Part shown: positions 22,901-35,096 of the stretch, one piece after another | Layout of the letters: each line of letters opens with the position of its first letter | Position numbering within the stretch: position 1 is the stretch's first letter | Origin: Brassica napus | Lineage: Eukaryota; Streptophyta; Magnoliopsida; Brassicales; Brassicaceae | NCBI RefSeq assembly: GCF_020379485.1 | Contig: NC_063439.1 | Span: forward strand, 9,836,466-9,900,465 | Reading direction: 5' to 3' | DNA: 64,000 bases | The notes under the pieces: generated by a model | What the model was told of the DNA's origin: nothing | The model's input: the letters and a program-made list of their open reading frames with translations, nothing else | Databases searched by the model: none | Made by a program: the position numbers and the translations under genes

Positions 22901-25900
22901 ATGGGTCATTGTTACAGCCGGAACATTTCCACCGTTGAAGATAAGGACGGCGATGTCCCCAACGGAGTCGCCCAGCTTCAAAACAACCACCGTACGTCAG
23001 TTCCCAGTTCTCCAGTTGCGTCTGGCTCTACCGAAGCCAACCCTTACACCATTAGCCCATTTCAAAGCCCGTTGCCGGCGGGAGTAGCTCCTTCTCCGGC
23101 AAGAACTCCGGGAAGAAAGTTTAAATGGCCGTTCCCGCCTCCTTCACCAGCGAAACCGATTCTGGCGGCTCTGAGACGGCGAAGAGGTACGGCTCCTCAG
23201 CCTCGAGACGGTCCTATCCCTGAGGAAAGTGAGGAAGACGATCACGGAACAGCCGGCGGAAGCGGTGAGAGGTTGGATAAGAACTTCGGATTCTCGAAGC
23301 ACTTCGAAGGGAAGTACGAGCTCGGGAAGGAGGTTGGTCGAGGGCATTTTGGTCATACTTGTTCGGCTAAAGCCAAGAAAGGGAAGATCAAAGGACAAAC
23401 GGTAGCAGTCAAGATCATCGCTAAAGCCAAGGTTTGTTTCTCTCTCTCTTGACATATTTTGTGACAAAAGATTAATGATCAAAGATATGTTCTTTGTATT
23501 GATACAATGTGTCAAAGGTATCTTTATTTAATACGGTGACGAATTTGAGGGGTTTGTTTCAGATGACATCAGCTCTATCCATTGAAGATGTTCGCCGAGA
23601 GGTGAAACTGCTGAAAGCTCTGTCCGGGCATAGGCATATGGTTAAGTTCTACGATGTGTTTGAGGACGCAGATAATGTCTTTCTGGTTATGGAGTAAGTA
23701 TGTCTCTGTCTAGTTAATGCTAATCTCTTTGAGTTAAAGATTTACAAAATTCTTTTGTGGCTTAAAGTTTTGTTTCAAGTAATTTCTTATAGAGATACTA
23801 ACAGTAGAGTTGATTTAAGTCATTGATCTTCCACTATGATTCCAGGTTATGTGAAGGTGGAGAGTTATTGGATAGAATCTTGGCAAGGTAATTTTTTTTT
23901 TTTTTTCATTTTTAGTTTTTGTTTCCTGTAATTAGCTTAGCTTTGTATTGCGTCTGGAGTTTATACTTGTACTGACTATATCTTACTACAGAGGTGGTCG
24001 GTTTCCAGAAGCAGATGCTAAGCGTATTCTTGTGCAAGTTCTATCTGCAACTGCTTTTTTCCATCTTCAAGGTGTTGTGCACCGTGACCTGAAGCCTGAG
24101 GTTCTGCTTCTACCACTGTAAAAAATATTATAACTGTGTAGCTTGTTTCTTAAGTAAACCCTCTACTCTCTGTCTCCAGAATTTTCTGTTCACCAGCAAA
24201 AATGAGGATGCAGTACTCAAGGTCATAGATTTTGGTTTATCTGATTTCTCCAGATTCGGTAGTGATCTTTGTCTTTGCTCCCTCCTTATACATAACTTTT
24301 GCTTCCAGAGTTTTACTTAGGGTGCTGACAAATGACTGTGTTAATGTTTTAATCAGATCAGCGTCTCAACGATGTGGTAGGAAGTGCATACTACGTTGCG
24401 CCTGAAGTACTCCACAGATCATACGGCACTGAAGCAGATATATGGAGCATCGGTGTCATATCTTACATATTACTCTGTGGAAGTAGACCTTTCTACGGAC
24501 GAACCGAGTCTGCCATCTTTCGATGTGTCCTTAGAGCGAATCCTAATTTTGAAGATATGCCGTGGCCTTCTATATCTCCTATTGCCAAAGATTTTGTGAG
24601 AAGGCTACTGAACAAAGACCATAGGAAAAGAATGACAGCTGCTCAAGCTTTAGGTATGCTCCTTACTATTACTAGTGTTGATTAGTGAAATGAAAAACAT
24701 GAGTATGGTTAAAAACTTGCAGCTCATCCATGGCTTCGAGGTGAAAACCCTGGTTTGCTTCTTGATTTCTCCATCTACAAGTTAGTGAAGTCTTATATTC
24801 GTGCATCTCCTTTCAGACGAGCAGCACTTAAGGTACTTGTCTGATAATAAGAGATGTGACCATATTTATACAACAATGTATACATCTTTATTTTGCTGTA
24901 ACTTTGTACGCACAGTCTCTATCCAAAGCTATACCAGAAGAGGAACTTGTGTTCCTTAAAGCACAGTTCATGCTCCTTGAACCAGAAGATGGAGGCTTGT
25001 TTCTTCACAATTTCACTACGGTCAGTGTGTTATTTCCACTCTCTTTTTTTTTGAATGGCTAAGAGTTTTTGAGCCAGACATACATCATCCCTTAGGGCAA
25101 GTTCCAAACCATTTTAAATTCACCCCTTTTAGGAGAGCATACCATTCCCAGCTGAAATTGAACCAATGAAACTTTAGATTCATACTAGGTAATCCAAGAA
25201 TTTTATGTAATATATAGGTCAACTCCTCGACTGTTCTTCCTGGTTTAACCATAGCTTCTAATCCATTTTTCCTGGTTTAACCATAGGTTTTGATACAACT
25301 GTTCTTCAATTGGTGAATGCTACATTCTTGTGATCCCTGATTGGCCGTTTAAATTCTTGTGGTAAGTGCAGGCTTTGACAAGATATGCTACGGACGCTAT
25401 GATCGAATCTAGACTTCCTGACATTTTAAACTTGGTACGCACGCAATAACACATTGATCCTTGAGTCCCAAGCGTTTTCAAGTCTCTTGCATAATTACAT
25501 CTTCTTCTTTTTTTCCTTTTGGTTGCTTGAAGTTGCAACCCTTAGCACATAGGAAACTCGATTTTGAAGAGTTCTGTGCAGCTGCGGTTAGCGTTTATCA
25601 ACTAGAGGCTCTTGAAGAATGGGAACAGATCGCAACTACAGCATTTGAGGACTTCGAACGTGAAGGAAGCCGAGCCATTTCAGTCCAAGAACTCGCTGAG
25701 GTATGCAGGGACTTCAATATATCTCTGAGATCTGTAAAACCACAATCATTGGCATGAATCTTGGGGTTTACGAATGTGCAGGAGATGAGTTTGGGACCAA
25801 ATGCGCATCCTTTGCTCACGGATTGGATCCGGAGTTTGGATGGGAAGCTGAGTTTCTTGGGGTATAAAAAGTTCTTGCACGGTGTGACTGTTCGAAGCTC

Positions 25901-25922
25901 GAGCTCGAGACCTATTAGGTGA
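22901..25922 (+). CDS. CDPK-related protein kinase (CRK family)
   Basis: Serine/threonine kinase of the CRK branch of the CDPK superfamily, collinear with Arabidopsis At3g49370. Eleven exons: 22901-23431, 23563-23693, 23846-23887, 23992-24100, 24180-24258, 24357-24653, 24723-24832, 24916-25020, 25372-25434, 25533-25700, 25782-25922; about 591 aa. The start MGHCYSRN offers an N-myristoylation glycine and a nearby cysteine for palmitoylation, so membrane location is likely. A proline-rich linker leads to the kinase domain: [13 protein letters not shown] loop, [10 protein letters not shown] lysine, HRDLKPEN catalytic loop, DFGLSDF, and the activation-to-P+1 stretch [11 protein letters not shown]. 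The C-terminal regulatory domain has degenerate EF hands lacking full calcium loops (for example [15 protein letters not shown]), as is known for CRKs. It ends RSSSSRPIR. The gene looks intact. Confidence 0.93.
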
Positions 25923-26094
25923 CTTCCAACTTTGCAAATCACACCCTAATAATACTGTGTGGAGAAGAAAAGGTACCTCTTTGTATTGAGCATTTTGCTT
26001 TCATCGGAGCCGTTCCAAAACCAAAAACAAACAAACATGGAAAATATATATATATATATATATTTTTTGTATTTTCTTTTTTAAAATATTCATT

Positions 26095-26690
26095 TCGGTT
26101 TGTAGAGAAAGAGTTTATAAAATGGGTGGTGGTTGTTTGGCTCTGGTTTTGTTTCCTCTAAGCAGTGGTATTGGAGGTGTAATAAATCAACTGTTTAGGT
26201 ATAAAACTTTTATGATATACACATTGAAATGTTGTATTAAGACATGGTATCATGCATACGCGTGCACTTACTACAGACTGTACTATTGATTTTGGGGCCT
26301 TGTCGGTCTTATTGGCAGTCGCTACTCGCTAGCGACCAGCGACCGCATTTAATTACTGTTCGTTTGGAACGATCGGTCGTTAGTGATATGTGATTAGAAA
26401 TTGGTAGCAGATTTTTCAGTCTTCCGACCAAAAATTTGGCGCAAATATTTTAACCATCAAATAACAAAAGTATCCTCAAAATGTTTACAAGATCACAAAC
26501 AAATATCCCTAAAACTAATTTTATTCTCTCCACAGTCACGCTCCATAGAGTTATAGATATTGGAGATTCTTTCACCCACAGTTATTATTATGCCTTTGAT
26601 TTCGGTTTATTTGGTCAAATTGATTCAGATCATTCATTTCTGATTAGTTCTGTTTATCCAAAATCTCACCAAATTAGAAAAACTTTGTAA
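26095..26690. repeat. Duplicated kinase 3' flank, copy 1
   Basis: Begins near TGTAGAGAAAGAGTTTATAA, continues through TTTGTTTCCTCTAAGCAGTG, and ends with the CACCAAATTA motif. A diverged copy follows at about 27388-28010 in the same order and orientation. Confidence 0.75.
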
Positions 26691-26911
26691 ATTATATTCA
26701 CTTTTTTTCCTTATTCAAAATATTATGCCATCAAATTATAGATATGCATAGGTTATCATTTAAACAACCTTGTTATTTTGGATTCATATAATAAATTAAC
26801 ATGTATAATATATTTGAAAATTGATTATATAGTTTTTGTAATAAAATTAGTAATTACATGATATTTTGTAAATAGTATTGACAAGTTTTTATATAATCTA
26901 TGAATATAGAA

Positions 26912-27141
26912 TGTTAAATCAGTGATAAATAAAAATGACAGTTTATCACTTACAGTTAATAAAAAAAATGTAACATAAAAGATTCACAAAAAGAAGAAGA
27001 AAATCGAACAGACAAACCACACCCTTATGTTAAATCAGTGTTAAATAAAAATGGCAGTTTATCACTTACAGTTAATAAAAAAATGTAACATAAAAGATTC
27101 ACAAAAAGAAGAAGAAGATCGAACAGACAAACCACACCCTT
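26912..27141. repeat. Two tandem units of 116 bases
   Basis: Unit starting TGTTAAATCAGTG and ending in CAGACAAACCACACCCTTA at 26912-27027 and 27028-27141, nearly identical, lying between the two copies of the kinase 3' flank. Confidence 0.88.
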
Positions 27142-27387
27142 AAGACACAGATACAAGTGCATTTCACTTGTTTTCTTTGAATTTTGTACCCTGTTTTGAT
27201 ATTTTTATAATATTTAATTAACACAATCCCGCCCGCTGTAACACCCACAGTTTACATTCATAACTTAAGGAGACGTACTTGTTAGCTTTCCGAAATGACA
27301 TCAACAACTTGACGTTTTGCACGGTAAGCTTTTAAATCACAAGTTCCTATTTTTTGTATTTTCTTTTTCTTAATTTTTTTTAATTTC

Positions 27388-28010
27388 CGGTATGTAGAGA
27401 AAGAGTTCATAAAATGGGTGGTAGTTGTTTGGTTCTGGTTTTGTTTCCTCTAAGCAGTGGTGCTGGAGGTATATAAATAAACTGTTTAGATACAATAAAA
27501 CTTTTATGATATACACATTGAAACGTTTTGTATAAAGACATAGTATCATGTATACACGTTCTGATTTAGTAACTCCAAACTGTATTTTTGATTTTGGGAC
27601 CTTGTTGGTCATGTTCGTTTGCCAGTCGCTAGCTAGCGACCGGTTTGATTGTTGTTCGTTTGCTTATCGCTACATATGATTTGTCGTTGGCAATATGCGA
27701 CTGGAAATTTGGGTTGTTGATTTTTCAGTATTTCAACCAAAAATTTAGCACACAAAAATTTGAAAACATTAAACTAACAAAAGTATCCTCAAAATGTGCA
27801 CAAAATAACAAACAAATCTCAGTAACCCTAATTTTATTCTCTCCATAGTCACTCTCCGTTGATTTGTTTTTCAAATGCTATAGAGTTATAGATGTTGGAG
27901 ATTCTTTCACCCACAGATATTATTTCGCCTTGATTTCAGTTTATTTGGTCAAATTGGTTCTGATCATTCGTTTCTGATTAGTTTGGTTCATCCAAAATCT
28001 CACCAAATTA
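27388..28010. repeat. Duplicated kinase 3' flank, copy 2
   Basis: Matches 26095-26690 with scattered substitutions and small indels; contains the same GTTTTGTTTCCTCTAAGCAG and ATGATATACACATTGAAA strings. It indicates a direct duplication of the kinase 3' end and downstream DNA. Confidence 0.75.
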
Positions 28011-29204
28011 TACATAACCTTTTTTGGTTTAACTTGGTTTTTAGTTTTCAATTTTTTTTCCGAACTGAACTGATATTTTGATTTAAACTATTTTAAAAAC
28101 TCAAATATTTTTGGTTAAATTTGGTTAGTTTGATTCAATTATTATAGTTTGATCGAGCAATCGGATTGGTTCAAGGCCACGAGTACTGCTATGGGACAGG
28201 CCCAATTTGATAACTGAAAAATTCAGTTCACACGCCAGCCCAGCTAAGCCCAAGTTCATGTAGATTTCGTTTTGGTTATGGTGTTGGGGGGTTTTCGGTG
28301 GGATTTCCTAAACTGTGTGTATCATGTCATATCCTGACGCATAGCTCAGCTTTAGTTCTTTCAAACCTTCATGGCTCCATCACTGTAATACTGGAACTAG
28401 AAGCTTTTGTCTTAACTCAATGTTCGTGGCTTCCTTAGAAGTCCTCGTCCAGCTCCATTCTATTTTCATTGTCATGGATATGGTCTTTTTCTCTTTGTCG
28501 AATTCACCTAGTCCATGCTTTCAAGCCTCAATCGTCTCACCATCCTCTTCACGATACATTATGCTCTCCGATGTTTTAAGCTTTATTGGTTTCAAAGTTC
28601 TCCGTGTTTGTTTGAGTGTCAAATATAGTCAGATAGAATTTTATAATCTCGATGTTACCTATGGTTCTAGAGCTTCTCACTAAAAGTTCTTGTCGGTCGA
28701 TATTTAAACTTTTTTTATGGGTGCATCAACGTCGTTTTATTTGACTATCATTTGTTCTTTCGAACAATCGCTTTAGGGACTAAGATAGAGCCTGCCACAT
28801 TTCTTCATACTCCTGAGCTTGATTCGCCCTTTAACAATTCTATCTTCAAATTATTGTAATGTTTTCTATCTACGTTTTACCATATAGCATGTCTCTAGGA
28901 TCTTCGGTTTCAGTTGTAAGATTTGATACTCACTGAGGTTTTTATAATATGGATAGTTGCAAAAAAAAAGCTTTTGTATGTGGGTAGTTTTTGAGTTTTA
29001 AACTTTTTTTTTTGTGAAATAGGTGTTTTTACTGTTTAGGATATATCATTTTTTTTATATACGATCATGTAATTTAGTTACCACATTATTAAAACTCTAC
29101 AACATTTCTTATAATAAATTTCCCAACTAATTGGGCTACACACTTTACTCAGCCTAATCATCATGCGTTAATATAGCTCTCGGATTGGATATGAACAAAA
29201 CATA

Positions 29205-29998
29205 GGTTCACCCTTAAAGTGAACCTTTAAATTTACCTCTTATTTTATTACCAATCAAAATGCTACATAGATTAATAATAAAATATATTATTTTTAAAAA
29301 AAAATTAAAAAAATTAAAAAAAATAATAACGTTCATTTTAATGACGCTAACGCCAATAACTAAACCCTAAATCTTAAATTCTAAACCCTAAACCTTAAAT
29401 CTAAACCCTAAATTCTAAACCCTAAATTCTAAACTCTAAACTTTAAATCTAAACCCTAAACCCAAACCCTATATCTTAAATCCAAATCCTAAACTCAAAC
29501 CGTAAACTCTAAACCCAAACTCTAGACCTTAAACTCAAACTCTAAATCCTAAACTCAAACCTAGACTCTAAACCCAAACTTTAAACCCTAAAGAAACAAC
29601 ATCAACATTAACCCAAACTTTTAAGATATAGAATTTGGGTTCAGAGTTTACGATTTCAATTTATGGTTTATGGATTAGGTTTGGGTATATAATTTGAGTT
29701 TAGAGTCTAAGATTTGGGTTTAGGATATAAGGTTTGGATTTAAGGTTTACAGTTTGGATTTATGGTTTAAGATTTGGGTTTAGGATATATAGTTTAGGAT
29801 TTGGGTTTAGGGTTTAAGATTTAGGTTTAGGGTTTAGTTAGTAGTGTTATCATTAAAATTGACAATATTTTTTTTTGTTTCAATTATTTCAGGTTTTTTT
29901 AAATAAAATTAATCTATTTTATTATTTATCTAGGTGGTATTTTGATTGGCACTAAAATTAGTGGTGATTTTAAAGGTTCACCTTAGGGGTGGTGAACC
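29205..29998. mobile_element. MITE with TA duplication and telomere-like core
   Basis: Ends are GGTTCACCCTTAAAGTGAAC and, on the reverse strand, GGTTCACCACCCCTAAGGTG, both continuing into AACCTTTAAA; each is flanked by TA. Sub-terminal sections also pair (ACCAATCAAAATGC with the reverse of GTATTTTGATTGGC). The core holds degenerate CCCTAAA repeats at about 29359-29595 and their complement TTTAGGG at about 29630-29845, making a large imperfect palindrome. Non-coding. The superfamily is uncertain: TA duplication suggests Tc1/mariner, but the long ends would also suit a MULE derivative. Confidence 0.65.
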
Positions 29999-30491
29999 TA
30001 AGTCTGTTCGTTGGATATCAATCGTATTCATATAACCTTTTGAGAGCTAACACACGGAGTATCGTGTAATCGTTCGAGATATTTTCTAGTAAATCTTTTG
30101 TAGTGTATATACTTCTTTTAGTTGTGTACTTGTGTTCAAAAAAAAAAATACTTCTTTTAGTTTTTGTTAGTAAATCTCTTTTGAAAAACTGAACACAACA
30201 AAACGAATAATTATTTATTTCTGAAAAATGAAATTTGAACTCTGGAAGTTGCGGTATCTAGGGCCAGACCCCAACAAACGTCTGTAGATTGCGCGAACCT
30301 ATATTGTCTGGTTCTTCTCAAAAGCAGAAAAATATATATACGTACGTATTGGGCATTTACTTGATTTCGTAACGTGTAGAAAATTAGCAACGAGAAGCTA
30401 GCAAAATATCTTCTTCGTAACATGTAGAATATTCAAACGGAAAAACATGCACCGTATATGCACCTCACTTCATACGTTAATCTATAATCTC

Positions 30492-30498
30492 TATATAA
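30492..30498 (+). promoter_or_regulatory. Probable TATA box of the cysteine protease gene
   Basis: TATATAA 90 bases upstream of the chosen ATG. It supports starting translation at 30588 rather than at the upstream in-frame ATG at 30447, which would lie before the TATA box. Confidence 0.5.
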
Positions 30499-30587
30499 CA
30501 CCACGTTACCATAGTTTCTTGGCAACCAAGTCATATAAACCAAAGCATTTATATCAAAACATCTCCTACTTTTCTCTATCTAAAAGA

Positions 30588-32342
30588 ATGGCTTCGATAG
30601 TTTTCTTGATTATGTCCATTGTGCTGAGTTATATAACCTCTGGAGCCACATCTCGTGGAGGAGTCTTCAAAGCTTCCGCCATAGAGAAACATGTGCAATG
30701 GATGTCTCGATTCCATCGTGTTTACTCCGACAATTCTGAACAAGCGAGTAGATTCGAGATCTTTAAGAAGAACTTAGAGTTCATTGAGACATTCAACATG
30801 AATACGAACATAACGTTCAAGTTGGATGTCAACCAGTTTTCTGATCTCACCGACAAGGAGTTCCGGGCGAAGTACATGGGCCTAGTGGTCCCCGAAGGTA
30901 CGAACGAAGTTTCAGAAACCGACAAGACTATGTCGTTCAGATATGAAAATGTCAGTGAAACCGGTGAGAGCTTGGACTGGAGACAGGAGGGGGCCGTTAC
31001 ATCTGTTAAGAACCAAGGCCAATGTGGTAATTAATTATCATAACTCTATATACTCTATAGTACCTTATAATTTTTTTTTAAAACAATACGTATTTTAGTA
31101 GATTTAGATTAAAATGATGACACAACGTGTTGATACTTGATACTAGTACAAAGTCCTAACATTATATAGTACAAATTAATGTTCTAAAGTTCAGGTGCCA
31201 CCTTATGAGGCATCCCGCCTATACGGCAAATCAGTAATAACCAAAACAATTTTCTAAAAATCTGATTTAAATTGCTTAAATCGGTTAAAATTGTCTAAAT
31301 CAGTTTAAATTTTTAAATCGATCTAATCTGGTTTAAATCGGTTAAATCACTTAACCTAAAATAGATTATGACTCATTTAATTATATCATCTTCACCATCA
31401 GTTATTTCTATAAATAAATGATTATCTTTTTTCCTCCAATTTTGTTTTTTCTATATCTAATTTTTAGATATTTCATTAAAGTAATTTGAAATTAAACACA
31501 AAAACTTAAGATATGTAATATAAATATAAGACACATAATAATTAAATAATTGCATTGAGGTATAGACGAATAAAAGCCCGAATAATCCGAATAAAGAATG
31601 TTAACCCCTAATTACCATCTACCGATTTCTTGGACATTGGTGCAATCATTAGCCCACATGTGGTCCACCAAATTTTTGGGTGTTTCTTTCTTATCACATT
31701 TCAAGAGAGAATATAAAATGAAATTTCTGGAAATATGGAACAGGATGTTGTTGGGCTTTCTCGGCGGTGGCAGCCGTGGAAGGTATTACAAAGATTGCAA
31801 AAGGTGATCTTGTATCCCTGTCAGAACAGCAGCTGGTGGATTGTAGCAGAGACTTTAACAATGGATGCAATGGAGGGATAATGTCTAAAGCTTTCGAGTA
31901 CATTATTAACAACCAAGGAATCACCACGGAGGATAACTATCCTTACCAAGAATCACAAGGAACATGTTCTTCAGCCACCCAAGTTACTGATTTCATTGCT
32001 GCTACCATAAGCGGATACGAGACGGTTCCAAGTGATGACGAGGAAGCATTGCTAAAAGCGGTATCTAAACAGCCTGTTTCTGTGGCGATAGCTGGATCAG
32101 GGGCTGCGTTTATGCAATACTCCGGGGGGATATTTGACGGAGAGTACTGTGGGACGCACCAGACTCATGCGGTTACGATTGTTGGTTATGGGATTAGTGA
32201 AGAAGGGACTAAGTACTGGTTATTGAAAAACTCATGGGGAGAAAATTGGGGAGAAAATGGTTACATGAGAATCAAGAGAGACGTGGATGCACCTGAAGGA
32301 ACGTGTGGTTTGGCCCATTTTGCTTACTATCCACTTGCATGA
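30588..32342 (+). CDS. Papain-type cysteine protease precursor
   Basis: Secreted or vacuolar papain-family (C1A) cysteine endopeptidase, collinear with Arabidopsis At3g49340. Two exons, 30588-31026 and 31744-32342, about 345 aa. A signal peptide (MASIVFLIMSIVLSYITSG) is followed by the I29 inhibitory pro-domain with the ERFNIN-type helix (RFEIFKKNLEFIETFN) and the DVNQFSDLTDKEF box. The mature enzyme starts near LDWRQEGAV. Catalytic residues are all present: oxyanion Q and active C in NQGQCGCCWAFS (formed across the intron), H in THAVTIVGYG, N in KNSWGENWG. The GCNGG motif is present. The active site has C-C-W where most papains have S-C-W. No granulin or KDEL extension. The 717-base intron contains AT-rich repeat-like sequence. 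Confidence 0.93.
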
Positions 32343-33190
32343 ATCCTGTTATGTTGTTCGAATATATTTACATGGGGTTGTTCATAGTAATTGACAACAT
32401 CATTATCGGATATCTTATGAAACTATATACCGGCGTTTTCGTTGGTTTATTTCTATTTTGGAATTTATGTTGATGAAACCATGTATGTCGACGTTGGTGT
32501 AGTAATGTATAACTATTTTGTGGTAATTATTAGATCTATGTCCAAACATATACTGACTAGTCTTTCTGGAAGTAAACAATGGAACTTAGCCACTTCGTAA
32601 ATGACTCTTATCAAGTTATTAAACCTGGCCCTAGATTCATTGAAAATCATGATGACTCATAACACCAGCTTGAGGTTGAATTTTGGCACTCCTGTCTTGA
32701 ACAACTTCGAAGAGACGATTTACATACCAATAGATATTTAGTTCAAAACGTTCTGCAGTTACATCAAAAAGCCAAGAAGGAGCTATAAGAAAGAACAAAA
32801 GATAAAAAAAAAATTCCGAGAATGCATTCACATAATAAGAGATCAGGCCTGATCCCAAACTAAAATCCAACAAGCTGATCTGGTGGTTGCGTTAAATTTA
32901 GAAAGTTACGGTTTCAACACATGTTTTGTGTGTGGAAATTTCTTGCCAAAACATTACGAAAAAATTCAGTTCTGCTATTTTCTGCCCAAATATTGCAATG
33001 GAGCTAGAATTATTAACAACATTACAGGCATGTCTACCCACGAAAACAGGATAAAGAAAATGTAACAATAAAACAAAAATGATGCCATCAAAGTGATTTT
33101 TACATCTACAGTATATAAGAACTAAAATTTGTTTGAATAAATCTGAAAAACACTACTGGATTCAATAATAAAAATAACAAAATCAAGCTT
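32343..33190. other. Intergenic region between protease and PMEI-like genes
   Basis: Protease 3' UTR and spacer. A 78-codon minus-strand open frame at 32637-32873 (contains DVTAERFELNIYWYVNRLFEV) has no known family features to me and is left uncalled. Confidence 0.4.
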
Positions 33191-33210
33191 CGACTCCGAA
33201 ACGATGACCC

Positions 33211-33777
33211 TCACGGTGTCTTCTTCTTGGTCTTGGTCCTTAGAGGAGGAGGAGGAGCAAGAATCTTGCCAGCATAAATCGCTATATCCGTCAAGATCTT
33301 CATATTCCAGTTCGCATAAACCATAGGCGTAGGGTGAAAGAAACTCGTCCTACACATCGAAATATTCACAAGCGCAAGAGCTTGATACGCTCTCATGAAC
33401 CGATAATCTTTAAGATACAAATACTTCAACGCGTTGTCAAGATGAGCATCCACCAATCTATACGCTTTCCTGCAAGCAGCGAACTCTTCTTTGCTTCTAC
33501 GGTCTTTGGCTTTGGGAAGAAGAGAACCTTCGATGTTGTCAAGCGTTTCTATGGCGTTGATCCATGCTTTTGCCGCGGTTAGCTTCGCGATTGTCTTGAT
33601 GGATGTGCGTCGTCTGATTAGCTGAGATGTGATGGTTTTATTACAGAACTTGAAGTCGATTGTTTGTTTGCATATTCTGTTGATTAGGTCTTGTGTTGAT
33701 GGGTCAGGGACGACGGAGATAGACGACGTGAAGGTAATGCAGATGAGAAGAGAGACCAGTAGGTGAACGAATGTCAT
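33211..33777 (-). CDS. Invertase/pectin methylesterase inhibitor-like protein
   Basis: Secreted four-helix-bundle protein of the plant invertase/pectin methylesterase inhibitor family; such proteins bind cell-wall invertase or PME in the apoplast. Single exon, 188 aa. Signal peptide in the first ~20 residues (MTFVHLLVSLLICITFTSS). The four conserved cysteines are visible: ICKQ and FCNK in the N-terminal hairpin, ACRK and MCRT in the bundle, matching the usual two disulphides. The hairpin spacing (8 residues between C36 and C45) fits the family. The tail is basic and proline-rich (PPPPLRTKTKKKTP), longer than typical. Collinear with Arabidopsis At3g49330. Which enzyme it inhibits cannot be told. 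Confidence 0.88.
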   Translation of the reverse strand: MTFVHLLVSLLICITFTSSISVVPDPSTQDLINRICKQTIDFKFCNKTITSQLIRRRTSIKTIAKLTAAKAWINAIETLDNIEGSLLPKAKDRRSKEEFAACRKAYRLVDAHLDNALKYLYLKDYRFMRAYQALALVNISMCRTSFFHPTPMVYANWNMKILTDIAIYAGKILAPPPPLRTKTKKKTP

Positions 33778-33834
33778 TGTTTACAAGTAGTTAAATGATG
33801 TGCTCAAGAATAAGCTAATTGGTGATATGAATAT

Positions 33835-33842
33835 TATTTATA
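33835..33842 (-). promoter_or_regulatory. Probable TATA box of the PMEI-like gene
   Basis: TATAAATA on the minus strand, 58 bases upstream of the ATG at 33777, followed by a short leader. Confidence 0.55.
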
Positions 33843-33849
33843 CTCTTTA

Positions 33850-35090
33850 TCTCTCCACGTCTTTGTCTCCATAGAATGTATCGTATATATTCCAAAACGT
33901 AGTTGTTAGCCTTCTTTATATTATGATTTTACACGTCAATAATGATCGCGTTTTCGTGATTAACGTAAGAAAAAAATGATGATGAAAGATTTGTTTGGTG
34001 ATTTGGTTGAATGCAATGATGTTATGCTTATAGACTACATTTGTGAGTTCCTTTGGTTTGAAGTCTTTCCAATGAAAGTTTGTTGCGTTTCTTTAATATT
34101 GGTTTGCCATGTTATTTTCATAATGTGTTTAAGAGCTAACTTATCTAATACTTAAGTGGGAGTGTTTATGTGAAATTATACAAAATCTTTTTGTGGATGT
34201 AAACACTCAGTCGTATTAATTTGTTATGGTTAGGGATTTAAATATAAAAAGGGTCCCACGAATAAAACTTAACAATGAGTTTGGTACATGGGGATCAATT
34301 AAATATGTTGCATAACTTGGGAAACAAACGACTTTGTTTACCAAAATGTGAGTGTGGTGATCAACCATAGTGGTAGGTCAACCAATGATCATCAACTCTA
34401 TCTACAATTCCCAAGAAAATAAAGAGATTTAGGTTCCAAAAAAAATTAAAGTGGAGAAAAGTGAAAACAAGAAACGAGACCGTTTTAAAAGCAAAGACTA
34501 ATGCGAGACAAATCATTATGGTTCCAATTTGCTAGATTTGTTAGATTAACAATGTTGTGGGATTAAGTTTTGAAATTGACTGTGGTAACTCCGTGAATTA
34601 TAACTCGAGGAAGAAATGAAGATTGCTCCTCCCATAAAATCTGTTCTTTACCAGGTGCAGTTTATGCAACGAATGTTGTAAGTTCCATTTCTCTTAAGCC
34701 AAGAGTTGTGTTGTATGTGCAGGATGAATGATAGAAGCGAGAACTGGTTTGAGAGCCGTAGAGCTTTGCCAGTTTACATACATGGAATTAGATTAAACAA
34801 AAGAATACTCACTCAGAGTTAAGGAATTAGACGTCTAATTTTGTTAAGTCAACATAGAGTTGAGGAATTATGTTGCATAGTCAAATAGTTTGGGAATGAA
34901 ATGTGTTAATATCAAATTGTTGAGGGAATTAAATGATCATTTTCCCAATATTCTGATATTTGTTTCCTATTATTACAACTGAATATCCGTATGACTTTAA
35001 ATCCGATAGCCCGGATATGTAGGCCTATTCAGTCACTCACTCAAGCTTATTATGGCTCTCTAACTCTGAGTGGGAGAGAGAGAAGCAAAA
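33850..35090. other. Intergenic spacer upstream of the MFS gene
   Basis: No gene seen. The two flanking genes are divergently transcribed from this stretch, so both promoters should lie here. Confidence 0.45.
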
Positions 35091-35096
35091 GTAACA

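Larger units (their letters stand above)
25923..29200. other. Kinase 3' UTR and gene-free spacer with duplications
   Basis: No intact gene. It holds the kinase 3' UTR, a second diverged copy of that flank, a 116-base tandem repeat, and from 28.0 to 29.2 kb ordinary AT-rich sequence. The open stretch at 28420-28683 has no recognisable domain. Confidence 0.5.

Noticed and set aside
26041..28010. Second CDPK-related kinase gene downstream of the first
   Set aside because: Only 3' UTR-like sequence is duplicated; no kinase or EF-hand coding sequence is present.
29359..29845. True telomere or chromosome end
   Set aside because: The repeats are highly degenerate, short and arranged as an inverted pair inside transposon ends.
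30447..30587. Upstream in-frame ATG for the cysteine protease
   Set aside because: It lies upstream of the probable TATA box and would bury the signal peptide behind 47 unrelated residues.
32637..32873. 78-codon minus-strand open frame, partly hydrophobic
   Set aside because: No recognised domain, no supporting splice structure, and located in the likely protease 3' flank.
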